DNA of 64,000 bases, taken from positions 1,674,001-1,738,000 of the forward strand of contig JAULSR010000001.1 of assembly GCA_030512295.1 (NCBI GenBank), in the 5' to 3' direction. Shown piece by piece: positions 33,087-44,854 of the stretch (the first letter of the stretch is position 1; each line of letters opens with the position of its first letter). This stretch comes from Bombardia bombarda (lineage: Eukaryota; Ascomycota; Sordariomycetes; Sordariales; Lasiosphaeriaceae). Both the position numbers and the translations under genes were made by a program. A model generated the notes under the pieces. The model made no database searches, was not told the DNA's origin, and worked only from the letters and a program-made list of their open reading frames with translations.

Positions 33087-35281
33087 ATGTCGGGCTTTCT
33101 AAGAGCGCGGCGCTTTCTAGGCCCTGTGGTGGCGGCGGGTGCGGCAGGCGGAGCGCTCTACTACGTCTATCGTCCGCGCAACATCCCGGGCTACGACGGC
33201 CCTGTGGTTCCCCCGCCCATCTTCGGCGCCGACGGCACCTTCAAGCTGCCTCGCTTCCCCCGCGTCAAGACGCGCGCCGAACAGATTGCCGACCTCAAGA
33301 GAAGCAACCATATCCTTGACAGCCAAGTCTCGTCCTCCTCGTCGTCCTCCTCCCAGATCGACACCGACAGCAACAATAAGGATGAAGATTACGAGTACGA
33401 CATCCTCGTCATCGGCGCTGGCGCAACCGGTGCCGGCGTGGCCCTCGACGCCGCCACCCGCGGCTTGCGCGTCGCCATGGTCGAGCGCGACGACTTCAGC
33501 AGCGGCACCAGCAGCAAGAGCACCAAGCTCGTCCACGGCGGCGTGCGCTACCTCGAGAAGGCAGTCTGGAACCTCGACTACTCGCAGTACGAGCTCGTCA
33601 AGGAGGCGCTCAAGGAGCGCAAGTATTTCCTCCAGACGGCGCCCCACCTGAGCATGTGGCTGCCCATCATGCTGCCGCTCGACAAGTGGTGGAAGGTGCC
33701 CTACTACTGGGCCGGCACAAAGTTCTACGACTTCCTCGCCGGCAGCGAGGGCATCGAGAGCTCCTACTTCCTCACAAAGAGCCGTGCCATCGACGCCTTC
33801 CCCATGCTCAAGCGCACTGACCTCGTCGGCGCCCTCGTCTACTACGACGGCGCCCACAACGACTCGCGCATGAACGTGTCCATCGCCATGACCGCCGCCC
33901 TCTACGGCGCCACCGTCGTCAACCACCTCGAGGTCACTGGCCTGCTCAAGAACGCCGCCGGCAAGCTCTGCGGCGCCACCGTCAAGGACAAGATCCCCGA
34001 GCGCGACGGCAGCAACAAGGACGGCGAGTCCTTCAACGTGCGCGCAAAGTGCATCATCAACTGCACCGGCCCCTTCACCGACGGGATCCGCAAGCTCGAC
34101 GACCCGACCTGCAAGGACATTGTGGCGCCCGCGTCGGGCGTGCACGTCATCCTGCCGGGCTACTACAGCCCCGGCAAGATGGGGCTGATCGACCCGTCGA
34201 CCTCGGACGGCCGCGTCATCTTCTTCCTGCCGTGGCAGGGCAACACCATCGCCGGCACGACGGACGAGCCGGCCGCCATCACGACCAACCCCCTGCCCGA
34301 CGAGAAGTCGATCCAGTGGATCCTCAACGAGATCAGCCACTACCTCTCCCCCGATATCAACGTCCGGAGGGGCGACGTGCTCGCCGCCTGGTCGGGCCTG
34401 CGCCCGCTCGTCAAAGACCCAAAGGCCAAGAACACGGAATCTCTGGTGAGAAACCACCTGATTGACATATCCGACTCGGGGCTCGTCACGTGCGCGGGTG
34501 GCAAGTGGACCACGTACCGCCAGATGGCGGAGGAATGCGTCGACGCCGCGGTGAAAGAATTCGGACTCAAGACAGAACCGGTCGTGGACGCGCCGCGCGT
34601 CAGCGGCACCGAGGCCATTGATGACGGGGCGAACCTCGACGGGTCGTGCCAGACGCATAGGGTGCGGCTGCTCGGCGCGCACGGCTTCAGCAGGACGCTT
34701 TTCATCCACCTGATCCAGCACTTTGGCGTCGAGACCGAGGTGGCCAAGCACCTGACCGAGAGCTATGGTGACCGCGCGTGGACGGTCGCCGCGCTGTGCC
34801 GCGCGACGGATAAGCGGTTCCCCGCAAAGGGCGAGCGCATCTCGCTGCTGTATCCGTTTGTGGACGGCGAGGTCAGGTATGCGGTCAGGCACGAGTATGC
34901 GCAGACGGCGGTGGACGTGCTGGCGAGGAGGACGCGGTTGGCGTTTCTGAATGCGCAGGCGGCGCTGGAGGCGCTGCCGCGGGTGATTGATATTATGAGT
35001 GAGGAGCTGGGGTGGGGGAAGGCGAGGGAGGAGAGGGAGTGGAGGGAGAGTGAGTTTTTTCTATTTGTTTTCCCCCCTTTTTTATACTGGGATTGTTTTA
35101 CTGACTTGTGTGTCTTCTTCCAGCTGTGTCCTTCCTCGAGTCTATGGGGCTGCCGCAGCCCATGTTGTCGGCGACGAGAAAACAGGTCGAGCAGAAGAAG
35201 CTTGACTTTACGACGTCGTTGGAGTATAGGATGTACTCGAGGCATGATAAGCCGGTTGATGACGAGGGGGGCGATGCTTGA
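33087..35281 (+). CDS. GUT2: FAD-dependent glycerol-3-phosphate dehydrogenase, mitochondrial
   Basis: Oxidises glycerol-3-phosphate to dihydroxyacetone phosphate on the outer face of the inner mitochondrial membrane and feeds electrons to ubiquinone; used in glycerol catabolism and the glycerol-phosphate shuttle. Exons 33087-35049 and 35124-35281 (74-nt intron, GTGAGT...TTCCAG) give 706 residues. The N-terminus has a short presequence and a hydrophobic segment (GPVVAAGAAGGALYYVY). The FAD-binding DILVIGAGATGAGVALDAA starts near residue 105, followed by SSGTSSKSTKLVHGGVRYL, a hallmark of the family. The C-terminal all-helical domain (DGEVRYAVRHEYAQTAVDVLARR) is complete, and no EF-hand is evident. 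A Ser-run linker lies near 80-95. Confidence 0.96.
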
Positions 35282-35932
35282 GTGTGAGTAGTGTGAGTAT
35301 TGGCAGTTGTGAAACTAAAAGTGGTCGGGGTTAGAAGAAGAAAAAGAAAGAGAAAGAGATGGTGTGCCTATCTGTCTATATACCTTCTGCTGTGTAAGGG
35401 TAGGACAGGCAGTCAGGTGGGATGAAGGGCGTTTTACCGTTTTTTTGTTTGTCTGAGTTTCCTATCATTTAGACGGTAATGGGCTGGGAGGAGCATTATT
35501 CCTTTTTTTTAGCAGAACCACTGGTCATCATAGTTTTAGTACAGAAGTATTGTTTATTGGGTTGGTTGTTTAGTTGTTAATAGTATCTACCTATTTACCT
35601 ATATTGTCTACCTTAGGTAGCTATATCAGTATCTCTTAGAGGTTGGTGCATCCTTTCGGTTTTGAATATTTTGCTTGTTTCGGGTGTTGTTTCTTCATCA
35701 GTACCTCCTTAGAAAAATCAAAAGGAGTGGGAGAGAAGGCATGTCATTAAAATTGAAACAAACAACAACCCTTTCTCCTCTGTTGCGTGAAATCAGGTAT
35801 CAATAAATTTAGCCTTTACTCTTGGCTGCTATCCGTATCATATCCATCCAATAATTATCCTTTTCCCTTATTTGACCCGCCCCCTTTAAATATGAGTAAG
35901 CTGAGCATCCACCCGTTCCAAATGATTCCTAC
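35282..35932. other. Intergenic: convergent 3' flanks of GUT2 and TFB1
   Basis: T-rich, with repeated TACCTA/TAGGTA words at about 35585-35625. No gene recognised. Confidence 0.6.
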
Positions 35933-37897
35933 CTACTTGCTCCCCTGCCCCGAATTATACACACTCTGCGCAACACTCAAACTAGTCAAGGTCGCCTCGA
36001 ACAGCGCCATCACAGCATCCTTACCACCGCCAATATTCACCCACTTGGCCTTCTTGCCCGTCTTCTGATACAGCTCCTTGATCTGGCGCTTGCGCTTCTC
36101 CATGGCGGCGATCCTGAGCCGCTCGGCCTCGGCGGCGAGGGCATCGATGCGGTCGACGGAGCGGCCGAGCGAATCGGCGTGGTAGGCGAGCTCCTGGGCG
36201 CGGGCGGGGTCGGCCGAGATGAAGGCGGCCCAGAACTGCTTGAGGAACTCGGTCGTGGTGGCGTTTGTGATGTAGCAGCGCTGGGCGAGCTCGGCGGGGA
36301 TGCTCATGGGCGCCACGTCGGCGTCGGCGCCGCCGCCGAGCCCGTACGTCTCGTGGCGCTTCTTGCGCATGCCGTCGAGGATCTGCACCTGCGCCTGCTT
36401 GCGGGCGGCGCGCGAGCCGACGTGCGCGAACTTTTGTGTGCCGCCGGCGTGATGCTTCTCGTCCATCATGTCGCGGTCGCTGTCGCTGTCTTCGTCGACG
36501 CCGATGCCCTGGTGGAGGTCGATGCCGCCTGCGCCGTCGTCGTCGAGCGTCTCCATGTCGGCTTGGATCTCGAAGAGGACTTCGGATGGGATTTGCTTCT
36601 GGTAGATCTTGGCTTCTTCTGACTGAGCGGAGTTCTGGGCGGAGAAGAAGCTGGTCTGCTCTTTTACATTGAGAACGAAGCGGCTTGCTTCGGTTTCGCC
36701 GCGGAGATCGCGGAGGGCGAGTTGCTCTTTGTATGTGTCGTCGTCGAGGCCGTTGGGCGCGGCGGGGTCTTGGTCTGTTGGTGCTACGTTGGCCATGATC
36801 TTCTCGCTTAGGCTGTTTAGTGTTTTGACAATGGGGACGTTGTAGCGAGGCCGCATCTCGACGTCCTTTTTGTTGCCGCTCTTGAAGCCGCCCTGGTTCT
36901 CCTCGTTGGCTTCCAGGTCGATAATGTGAGGGACTTGTTGTGCCTTGATACGGCTCGCGAAGCCGGCGAAGTTGTCCGTTTCATTGTACTTGTCAAAAAG
37001 AGGGTCTGTGCTATCAACGTCTGTTATGCGCTCTCCTCTGAGCTTCTTATGTAGACGGCTGAGGAAGAAACGAGACCAAAACTCAGCCTCGCCGAGTTTT
37101 GGAACATTTTCGTTATATATCCTTTTCACGATGGGGTGCTGATCAAAGATCATCTGAACCTGCTCGGTGACTAGGTTGAGTTTGAGATTACCATCATCCA
37201 GCCGCGGGTTGATGGTGGACAAGACATGGTATGCTCCCTTCCTCTGGTTCAGCTGAATAGCGTGTGCGCGAAGAAGACCGACGCGGGTGGCCCAGAACTG
37301 CGCGTTGAAGGCAGCATCTGAGATGGACTCTGGCTTGGTTGAACGGGCGTCGGTGTATGTTTCATTGAGGCTCGCGTCCTTCATAAGGAGGGACTGCTGG
37401 AGCTCAGTATCAACCTTTAGCATGGCATCGTCAAACCAGCGGATGGGCTGTGGTTTTGCGTTTGCAGCGCTGGCGAAAGACAAGGCGGCAGATGAAGCCG
37501 CGGGGTCGTTGCCGTTGGCTGCTGCCGCTACCTTCTCGGCGGCCACAGGTTTTGGTAATGTCGGGTCATTCGCACGGATCTCTGCTAGTAAGGTTGAGAG
37601 AATGTCTTTGACGGCATTCGCCTCTGATCTGGCATCGGTGGGTGATGTGAAGTGAAATAGATATGTTGCCGGGTCGCCCCCCTCTGTCCTTGGCTTTTCA
37701 AAAACCTTGAGCATGACCTTCGCGGCGCTATCGGGGGTCTGCTGGAGGTTTGTGATGTTGCCGACCAGGAGGGAGACAACGGGGGGCCCATCGCCAGGTA
37801 GAGGAGTCCATATCAGCGATAACCGGTCGTCGGTCAGTGTGATGATGCCGTCCTTTTTCTTGTAAGCGGCAGTGCCGCGCGGAATATCCATCGACAT
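35933..37897 (-). CDS. TFB1: TFIIH core subunit TFB1 (p62)
   Basis: Core subunit of general factor TFIIH, used in RNA polymerase II initiation and nucleotide excision repair. Single exon, 654 residues from ATG 37897 (MSMDIPRGTAAYKKKDG); the open frame extends further only through non-ATG codons. A PH-like domain occupies about residues 1-110 (ITLTDDRLSLIWTP). Two BSD domains follow, the second visible as FWSRFFLSRLHKKLRGE. An acidic stretch with DEDSDSDRD and a C-terminal helical part ending FWAAFISADPARAQELAYH complete the family architecture. The protein is of the usual fungal size. Confidence 0.94.
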   Translation of the reverse strand: MSMDIPRGTAAYKKKDGIITLTDDRLSLIWTPLPGDGPPVVSLLVGNITNLQQTPDSAAKVMLKVFEKPRTEGGDPATYLFHFTSPTDARSEANAVKDILSTLLAEIRANDPTLPKPVAAEKVAAAANGNDPAASSAALSFASAANAKPQPIRWFDDAMLKVDTELQQSLLMKDASLNETYTDARSTKPESISDAAFNAQFWATRVGLLRAHAIQLNQRKGAYHVLSTINPRLDDGNLKLNLVTEQVQMIFDQHPIVKRIYNENVPKLGEAEFWSRFFLSRLHKKLRGERITDVDSTDPLFDKYNETDNFAGFASRIKAQQVPHIIDLEANEENQGGFKSGNKKDVEMRPRYNVPIVKTLNSLSEKIMANVAPTDQDPAAPNGLDDDTYKEQLALRDLRGETEASRFVLNVKEQTSFFSAQNSAQSEEAKIYQKQIPSEVLFEIQADMETLDDDGAGGIDLHQGIGVDEDSDSDRDMMDEKHHAGGTQKFAHVGSRAARKQAQVQILDGMRKKRHETYGLGGGADADVAPMSIPAELAQRCYITNATTTEFLKQFWAAFISADPARAQELAYHADSLGRSVDRIDALAAEAERLRIAAMEKRKRQIKELYQKTGKKAKWVNIGGGKDAVMALFEATLTSLSVAQSVYNSGQGSK

Positions 37898-39244
37898 GCT
37901 GGAGGCGAGTGGTAGAGAGGGCGGGCTCACGGCCCCTTTTTTGTTGCGCCGCTTTCCCTTTGATGAGAGTGAGATGTCGTCTTGTGTTTCACGAGATTAT
38001 CGAAAAAAGATGCGGCGCTGACCTAAAACTTAAAACCTATTAATCAATCGAACCAACCAACGAACCAACCAACCACTGCAGCTGCAGCTGCAGCCTAGAA
38101 TAGGATATGGAACAATCTGCAATTGTCTGCAGTTCACAATCTGCAGCCTTGTAACCTGTAATGACCTATTATCATCTGTAACTCACCTGCAGTTGTGAAT
38201 CGTCAAATTGTCGACCGTCGTCAGGTGGCAAGGCAATGCCAAGCAGCTAACGCTAGTGACTCAAGTGCTCAACCTCTGGCTAACATGTCCCGGCCCCGTC
38301 AACCAACCGCAAACAAGGTGACAAGACCCGGATCACTCGGTCGTCGGCTATGGGGTTTCTGGAATGAGGCTAGTGTACGTAGTAGGAAGCCGACCGCGAT
38401 CCACAGGTTGTGGGGTTAGAAGATAACCAAGTGTGCACCCACAGTCACAACACACTTTCTTTGAAGATTCTTGAATTTGATATGCAAAGAAAATCGAACT
38501 CGTAAGAAAAGATGCGGGAATTCGGCACTTGCCGTCGCTGCCTGCAATTGACTGTGGCTGTTCACCCGAGGTTGACTGACTGAAACGGAGTGACGGGACG
38601 AGGGAGGGATGAGCGAATTAAGCCACGGGTTGCAGGTTCCAAAAATACGGACTAGGACAGCCAGTCTAAGAAGGAGAGAAGGTCACCAGGTATGAAGACG
38701 TCGTACAGTGCGGATTTTTACCCCGGTCGAGCCCATCTCGCCTGCCAAGATGAGCCAAAAGAGCGCTGTAAACAATTGGATAGCCACGGGATAGCCACTG
38801 TAATTGGTCTTGGAGCCAGCGTGCCAGTGGCTGGCCGCACGCGGCAAAAAGCCGGCTTGGGAAATAGGTAGGACAGTAGTAGCGATTGAGTGCCCAGTGC
38901 TCGATGTCAAGCTTGCAGGGGTGTGGTCTGCAGCTTCCCTGCGGTTGCGACCTGCGCCTGCCGGTGCGCCCCAGTGCTGGAGAATTTGCCGTCATCGTCT
39001 CCGTGGTCTTTTTTGACCAGACTTGACGGATCCAAATGTCCTCAACATCGATTTGACGTCCCCAGACGACCGAGCTTCAGCCCCGGTCCCCCTACGTTTT
39101 GACTTACTCCGCCGCTCCTTTTAAGTACGGCCTCTACCCACCCCCCTCCCCCGTACAACAAAAGGATTTTCTTCCTTTTTGGCGACAACAGCAACCCTCA
39201 CCTCCCTCCCCCCAAATAATACCCTCACCCGAAAAGCCAGCGAG
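37898..39244. other. Intergenic: divergent promoter region TFB1 / KGD1
   Basis: About 1.35 kb. It carries a cluster of CTGCAG words at 38076-38192 and a TTTTAAG word at about 39118-39124 some 120 bp before the KGD1 ATG. No gene or RNA recognised. Confidence 0.55.
38076..38192. repeat. Cluster of CTGCAG palindromes
   Basis: CTGCAG occurs at 38076, 38082, 38088, 38127, 38141 and 38187, the first three in direct tandem. The spacers share TTCACAA/TTGTGAA words in opposite orientations. Function unknown. Confidence 0.8.
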
Positions 39245-42200
39245 ATGCTGCGCAGCTCCATCAGAGCGCTGCAGGGCGCCGCCGCCTCGTCACGATGCCT
39301 CTCGACCGCCTCCATGTCGGCGCGCGCGAGCTTGAAGCTTGCCGCCGCCCGCCGTCCATTGGCCGTCGCCACCCAGCAAAAGCGGTTTGAGAGCGCCCTC
39401 TCCAACCCGCCCGACCCCAGCGACAGCTTCCTCTCGGGCAACACGGCCAACTATATCGACGAGATGTACCTGCAGTGGAAGCAGGACCCCAAGAGCGTGC
39501 ACGTCTCGTGGCAGGTCTATTTCAAGAACATGGAGAGCGGCGACATGCCCATCTCCCAGGCCTTCACCCCCCCGCCCTCTCTGGTCCCCAGCGCGAGCCA
39601 TGGCGTCGTCCACGGCCTCGCTGCCGGCGCCGGCGTTGGCCTCGGCGAGGGTGCCGACGTGACCAACCATCTCAAGGTCCAGCTGCTTGTCCGTGCATAC
39701 CAGGCCCGCGGTCACAACAGAGCCCAGATCGACCCCCTCGGCATCCGCAACGAGGGCAAGGGCTTCGGCAACATCAAGCCCAAAGAGCTGGAGCTCGAGT
39801 ACTACCAGTTCACCGAGAAGGACTTGGACACGGAATACACCCTGGGCCCTGGCATTCTGCCCCGGTTCAAGAAGGAGGGGCGTGATAAGATGACGCTCCG
39901 CGAGATCGTTGCCGCCTGCGAGAAGATCTACTGCGGCTCGTATGGTGTCGAGTTCATCCACATTCCCGACAGGGAGAAGTGCGATTGGCTGCGCGAGCGC
40001 ATCGAGGTGCCCCAACCGTTCAAGTACTCGATTGACGAGAAGCGGAGGATTCTGGACCGTCTGATTTGGAGCTCCAGCTTCGAGTCCTTCCTGGCCACCA
40101 AGTACCCCAACGACAAGCGATTCGGTCTGGAGGGCTGCGAGACCCTGGTTCCCGGCATGAAGGCCCTCATCGATCGCAGTGTCGACTACGGCGTTAAGGA
40201 CATCGTCATTGGCATGCCCCATCGTGGACGTCTCAACGTTCTCAGCAACGTCGTCCGCAAGCCCAACGAGTCCATTTTCAGCGAGTTTGCCGGCACCGCT
40301 GGTGCTGAGGATGAGGGATCTGGCGACGTCAAGTACCATCTTGGCATGAACTTTGAGCGCCCCACTCCCTCCGGAAAGCGCGTACAGCTGTCCCTGGTTG
40401 CCAACCCCTCCCATCTCGAGGCCGAAGACCCCGTTGTCCTCGGCAAGGTCCGTGCTATCCAGCACTACAACAACGACGAGGAGACCCATCGTAGTGCGAT
40501 GGCTGTCCTGCTTCACGGTGACGCTGCTTTCGCCGCACAGGGTGTCGTTTACGAGTGCCTTGGCTTCCACTCTCTCCCCGCCTTCTCGACTGGTGGCACC
40601 ATCCATCTGGTCGTCAACAACCAGATCGGTTTCACCACGGATCCCCGCTACTCCCGCTCCACCGCCTACTGCACGGATATTGCCAAGGCCATTGACGCCC
40701 CTGTCTTCCATGTCAACGCGGATGATGTTGAGGCTGTTAACTTCGTCTGTCAACTCGCTGCTGACTGGCGTGCTGAGTTCAAGCAGGACGTTATTATCGA
40801 TATGGTTTGCTACAGGAAACACGGTCACAACGAGACGGATCAGCCGTCCTTCACCCAGCCCCTGATGTACAAGCGCATCCAGTCTCACTCCCCCCAGATT
40901 GACATCTATGTCAACCAGCTCATGAAGGAGGGAACTTTCACCAAGGAGGACATCGAGGAGCACAAGCAATGGGTCTGGGGCATGTTGGACGAGAGCTTCT
41001 CCAAGTCCAAGGACTACCAGCCTACTTCTAAGGAATGGACTACTAGCGCTTGGAACGGTTTCAAGTCTCCTAAGGAGCTGGCGACTGAGGTGCTGCCCCA
41101 CAACCCGACTGGTATCGACAAGAAGACTCTGGAGCACATTGGAGAGGTCGTTGGCTCCACTCCCGAGGGTTTCAACGTTCACCGTAACCTGAAGCGCATC
41201 CTCGCCAACCGGACCAAGTCTGTTATTGAGGGCAAGAACATCGACTGGTCGACTGCCGAAGCCCTCGCCTTCGGCTCCCTTGTGACTGAGGGTCGCCATG
41301 TCCGTATCTCTGGCCAGGATGTCGAGCGCGGTACCTTCTCCCAGCGCCACGCCGTCTTCCACGACCAGGAGGACGAGGACACTTATACCCCTCTCCAGCA
41401 CATCAGCAAGGACCAGGGCAAGTTCGTCATCTCCAACTCGTCGCTGAGCGAGTTCGGTGCGCTTGGCTTTGAGTATGGTTACTCCCTGACCGACCCCAAC
41501 GGATTCGTCATGTGGGAGGCCCAGTTTGGTGACTTTGCCAACAACGCTCAGTGCATCATTGATCAGTTCATTGCATCCGGTGAGGTCAAGTGGATGCAGC
41601 GTACTGGACTTGTAGTATCCCTGCCCCACGGTTATGATGGTCAAGGTCCCGAGCACTCTTCCGGCCGTCTTGAGCGCTTCCTCCAGCTCTGCAACGAGGA
41701 CCCCCGCGTCTTCCCTTCACCTGAGAAGCTCAACCGCCAGCACCAGGACAGCAACATGCAGATTGCCTACATGACCACCCCTGCCAACCTGTTCCACATT
41801 CTCCGCCGCCAGATGAACAGGCAGTTCCGCAAGCGTAAGTTGTTACTCAATTACCTGTTCCCACGAGGATGACCACTGACATGTCTCTTCTTACAGCTCT
41901 CATCATCTTCTTCTCCAAGTCGCTGCTCCGCCACCCCCTTGCCCGCTCGGACATTGAGGAGTTCACGGGCGAGTCGCAGTTCCAGTGGATCATTGAGGAC
42001 CCGGCGCACAAGTCGGGCGACATCAAGGCGCCCGAGGAGATTGAGCGCGTCATCCTGTGCACGGGTCAGGTGTACGCGGCGCTGCACAAGCATCGCGCCG
42101 ACAACAAGATCGACAACGTGGCCATCACGCGCATCGAGCAGCTCAACCCGTTCCCCTGGGAGCAGCTCCGCGAGAACCTGGACATGTACCCCAACGCCAA

Positions 42201-42438
42201 GACGGTGGTCTGGGCCCAGGAGGAGCCGCTGAACGCGGGCGCGTGGAGCTTCACGCAGCCGCGCATCGAGACGCTGCTCAACCACACGCAGCACCACGAC
42301 CGGAAGCACGTCATGTACGCCGGCCGCAGCCCCAGCGCGTCGGTCGCCACGGGCCAGAAGTCGTCGCATAAGAAGGAGGAGGAGGATCTGTTGCAGATGG
42401 CTTTTTCGGTGAAGCAGGATAAGCTCAAGGGCGAGTAA
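39245..42438 (+). CDS. KGD1: 2-oxoglutarate dehydrogenase E1 component
   Basis: Thiamine-diphosphate decarboxylating subunit of the mitochondrial 2-oxoglutarate dehydrogenase complex (TCA cycle). Exons 39245-41834 and 41897-42438, separated by a 62-nt intron, give 1043 residues, the normal family length. The presequence is MLRSSIRALQGAAASSRCLS. It is followed by the E1o N-terminal motif SFLSGNTANYIDEMYLQW, then GMPHRGRLNVL, GDAAFAAQG (about 425-433), NNQIGFTT (from about 458) and RKHGHNETDQPSFTQP, which form the TPP site. The transketolase pyrimidine domain (GTFSQRHAVFHDQ, LPHGYDGQGPEHSS) and the C-terminal domain follow. The start was chosen at the first ATG of the open frame; the frame upstream of it begins at a non-ATG codon. 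Confidence 0.97.
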
Positions 42439-42559
42439 ATGTTGTTGGGGAGGGGATGGTGTGGTGTGGTGTGGTGCTGTTGTGTATAGGCAGGAGGGGT
42501 ATAAACGCATGGAGAGGAGGAAAGGGGAAGATTATACAAAACTTATTGTACTGTACTAC

Positions 42560-42578
42560 GTGTGTGTGTGTGTGTGTG
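42560..42578. repeat. GT dinucleotide tract
   Basis: Alternating TG run in the 3' flank of KGD1. Confidence 0.85.
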
Positions 42579-42661
42579 GCTTGGCTTTGAGCAACAAATT
42601 ATTAGACGATCGTGGATAGGATTGAATCGAACCTGGGTTTTTTCTTTTTTGTTATTTGTTA

Positions 42662-42685
42662 CTGTCTGTCTGTCTGTCTGTCTGT
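42662..42685. repeat. CTGT tetranucleotide array
   Basis: About six CTGT units in the 3' flank of KGD1. Confidence 0.85.
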
Positions 42686-43100
42686 ATTTGTCTTCATGTG
42701 TTTTGATTGGGATGGAAGAAAGAGGGGGGAAGTACCCAGTAATGTCGTCTGTGGTGTGGGTGAGCTTGAGCTTGGAGCTGTTTTGAGGGGTTTGGTTGGA
42801 TGAAATAGCTAGTTACCTTAGCTTGTTGAGTTGTGGTGCAAATGTTCAGAATATGTTTTTTTGAGTTGTGATGCTGATCACTGGTGCTGGGTAAGTGTTT
42901 GATGGATCAGTTATGCCTCCGTATAATGTTGCGATGTGTCTCATCCATTGAGCGTGATAGTTGGATAACTACAGTATCGTTTGCTACCCATGTTATAGTA
43001 CCCACGTGGCTGGACGGTTTGTAATTTTGACTTTATTTCGAAGTATGGGGGAGCAATTAACGCTTTAGGTTGAGTTTTACTGATGAGACAATGAAATCGT

Positions 43101-43237
43101 TACCCGATTGTAATCTGACTTCGACTTGACTGCGACTCGATTGCAACTTGACTGTAACCTAAGTATATTGGACTACAACTTGGCCGTAAGATGATTGTAA
43201 GCGAACACAACTTAGCCATAAGTCGGTTGTAACTTGT
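43101..43237. repeat. Degenerate short tandem repeat, about 11 bp
   Basis: Related words such as CGACTTGACTG, CGACTCGATTG, CAACTTGACTG, ACAACTTGGCCG and TAACTTGTCC follow one another with variable spacing. Differences are mostly C/T and G/A transitions, so this may be a decayed minisatellite. Confidence 0.6.
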
Positions 43238-44012
43238 CCCTTATGAAGCAGAAACTGGGCTGGAAACTGGAAAGCAGACTGTACCTTGGTGGTTTCCTTG
43301 GCTGTCACAATTTTTTTGGGTTCGTACTTCCTTCTTATGATGGAGTGAAGGGGGGAGGACATGTGGGACTGCGCACTTATGAACTGTATGTATTTACCTA
43401 CTTGTATAACACACTTACCCATCGCCATTATCACCATCACGAATACCACGCCAAGATGTATATATATTTACACCGGCAGTGTCACAGAACATACACGGGG
43501 CAGCGAGTAAAAGAGGAGAGACATTAACCAGGCCTCAGATGAGGGTGTTTGTGCGAAGAAATTGTACTGGGACTAGAAATGAAAGAAGATTGACGCTGTT
43601 ATGGCGAAGTTGTGAGTAGTAATAGCCAGGATTACAAGAGTAGTGAATATGGTTCGATAACAACCTATTTTGATGCCTAGATAGTTGTGTGTTATGTGTG
43701 TTTGTTTCGTCAGTATGATGAGAAATAAGCGCAGAGCTATATTGTGCCTATGCGCCAGTGTGCTGGTATTTTCCATGGCGAGTGGGTTTCTTTCTGCGGT
43801 CTTTTGTGTCTTACAGTAATCGTGGTTTTATTCTATCTCCTGTCTTGGTTTTGAGATGAAGAAATGGAAAGAGAGTATCGGGGAGAAATGTGCAAGGGAA
43901 ACGGCAAGATATTAAAGTGCTCTTATCACTTTTATCACCATACAGTAATTGTGGATTTCAATTACTTACTAGAGCGTATTTGGTTCTGTGGAGAGAGCAA
44001 AGGCAAATGAAA

Positions 44013-44048
44013 ACCGCCGCAAAGTAGTAGACCGCCGCAAAGTAGTAG
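44013..44048. repeat. Two exact 18-bp tandem copies
   Basis: The unit ACCGCCGCAAAGTAGTAG occurs twice without a gap. Confidence 0.95.
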
Positions 44049-44814
44049 CGCAGTGTTGTTGATTCCATCTCCTGTCTCTTGGCATCTCGGTGAGCCGATC
44101 TGGAACCGCAGGTGACCAGCCTTCTGCTGTTCCAAAGACTATGGAGGCCTAAGATACTCACTGATACTCTTCTCTTTGTCTCATAAAAAACATTTCCAGC
44201 TTTTAGAACTGTTCTCTTATTTGTTTTGAGCCTGGATGGAGACAGACATGTGGGTGATGGGAGACCGCCGTGGTTTGTTGTCATCGTGCCGAGGCAATCT
44301 ATGCTTTACCTTGGCTACCTTAGATGGACCACACACCACACTCCAACACAAACACACACACCTACGATTCGTACATTACAATGATACTGATACGGTGGCC
44401 CCCTATCTCGGGCCAAGCCATGCCAAGTCACGTCCTGTATCCGCGGTTGCTATCAAAGCAACAAAAGCAACGAGATATCTCTCTTGTGCTGTCCTGTCAC
44501 GGGGCTTTGCTTTTTCTTGGCTCGCCCTTGCTATGTGTGTATCATGTACGAAGTCTATGCACTCACAATCACGCATACATGGGGTTGCCGTCTTTTGATC
44601 CCCTCTCTCTTGGCGCAGGAAAAGGGGGTTTATCGTGCTGTGACGATGGGATGTTGTGATTTTTCTGGTGACGTGCGTGCTGTAACCACTATCGTGGCTT
44701 GTTTCTTGTTTGGGTATTCTGTTCGTCCACCTACTGATGCCAGTGGCATATCTACCCCGTTTAACGGGCCAGGTGACTGCTGATGACGGCCTGGCAGCGG
44801 CAGCGGGAGCGGCA

Positions 44815-44817
<3 letters not shown>

Positions 44818-44851
<34 letters not shown>
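44818..44851. repeat. GA dinucleotide microsatellite
   Basis: Uninterrupted AG/GA run of about 16 units. It creates the artificial Arg-Glu open frame seen here. Confidence 0.95.

Positions 44852-44854
<3 letters not shown>

Noticed and set aside
33117..34892. 591-codon antisense frame opposite GUT2
   Set aside because: Same codon-bias effect; the sense strand carries all conserved family motifs.
39290..41656. 788-codon open frame on the minus strand opposite KGD1
   Set aside because: A shadow of the strong GC3 codon bias of the sense gene; its translation is low-complexity Leu/Val/Asp/Gly without any domain.
42610..42640. tRNA-like T-loop word on the minus strand (GGTTCGATT)
   Set aside because: No pairing T-stem or other arms. 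No tRNA or 5S rRNA gene was found by eye anywhere in the window; a covariance-model scan would be decisive.
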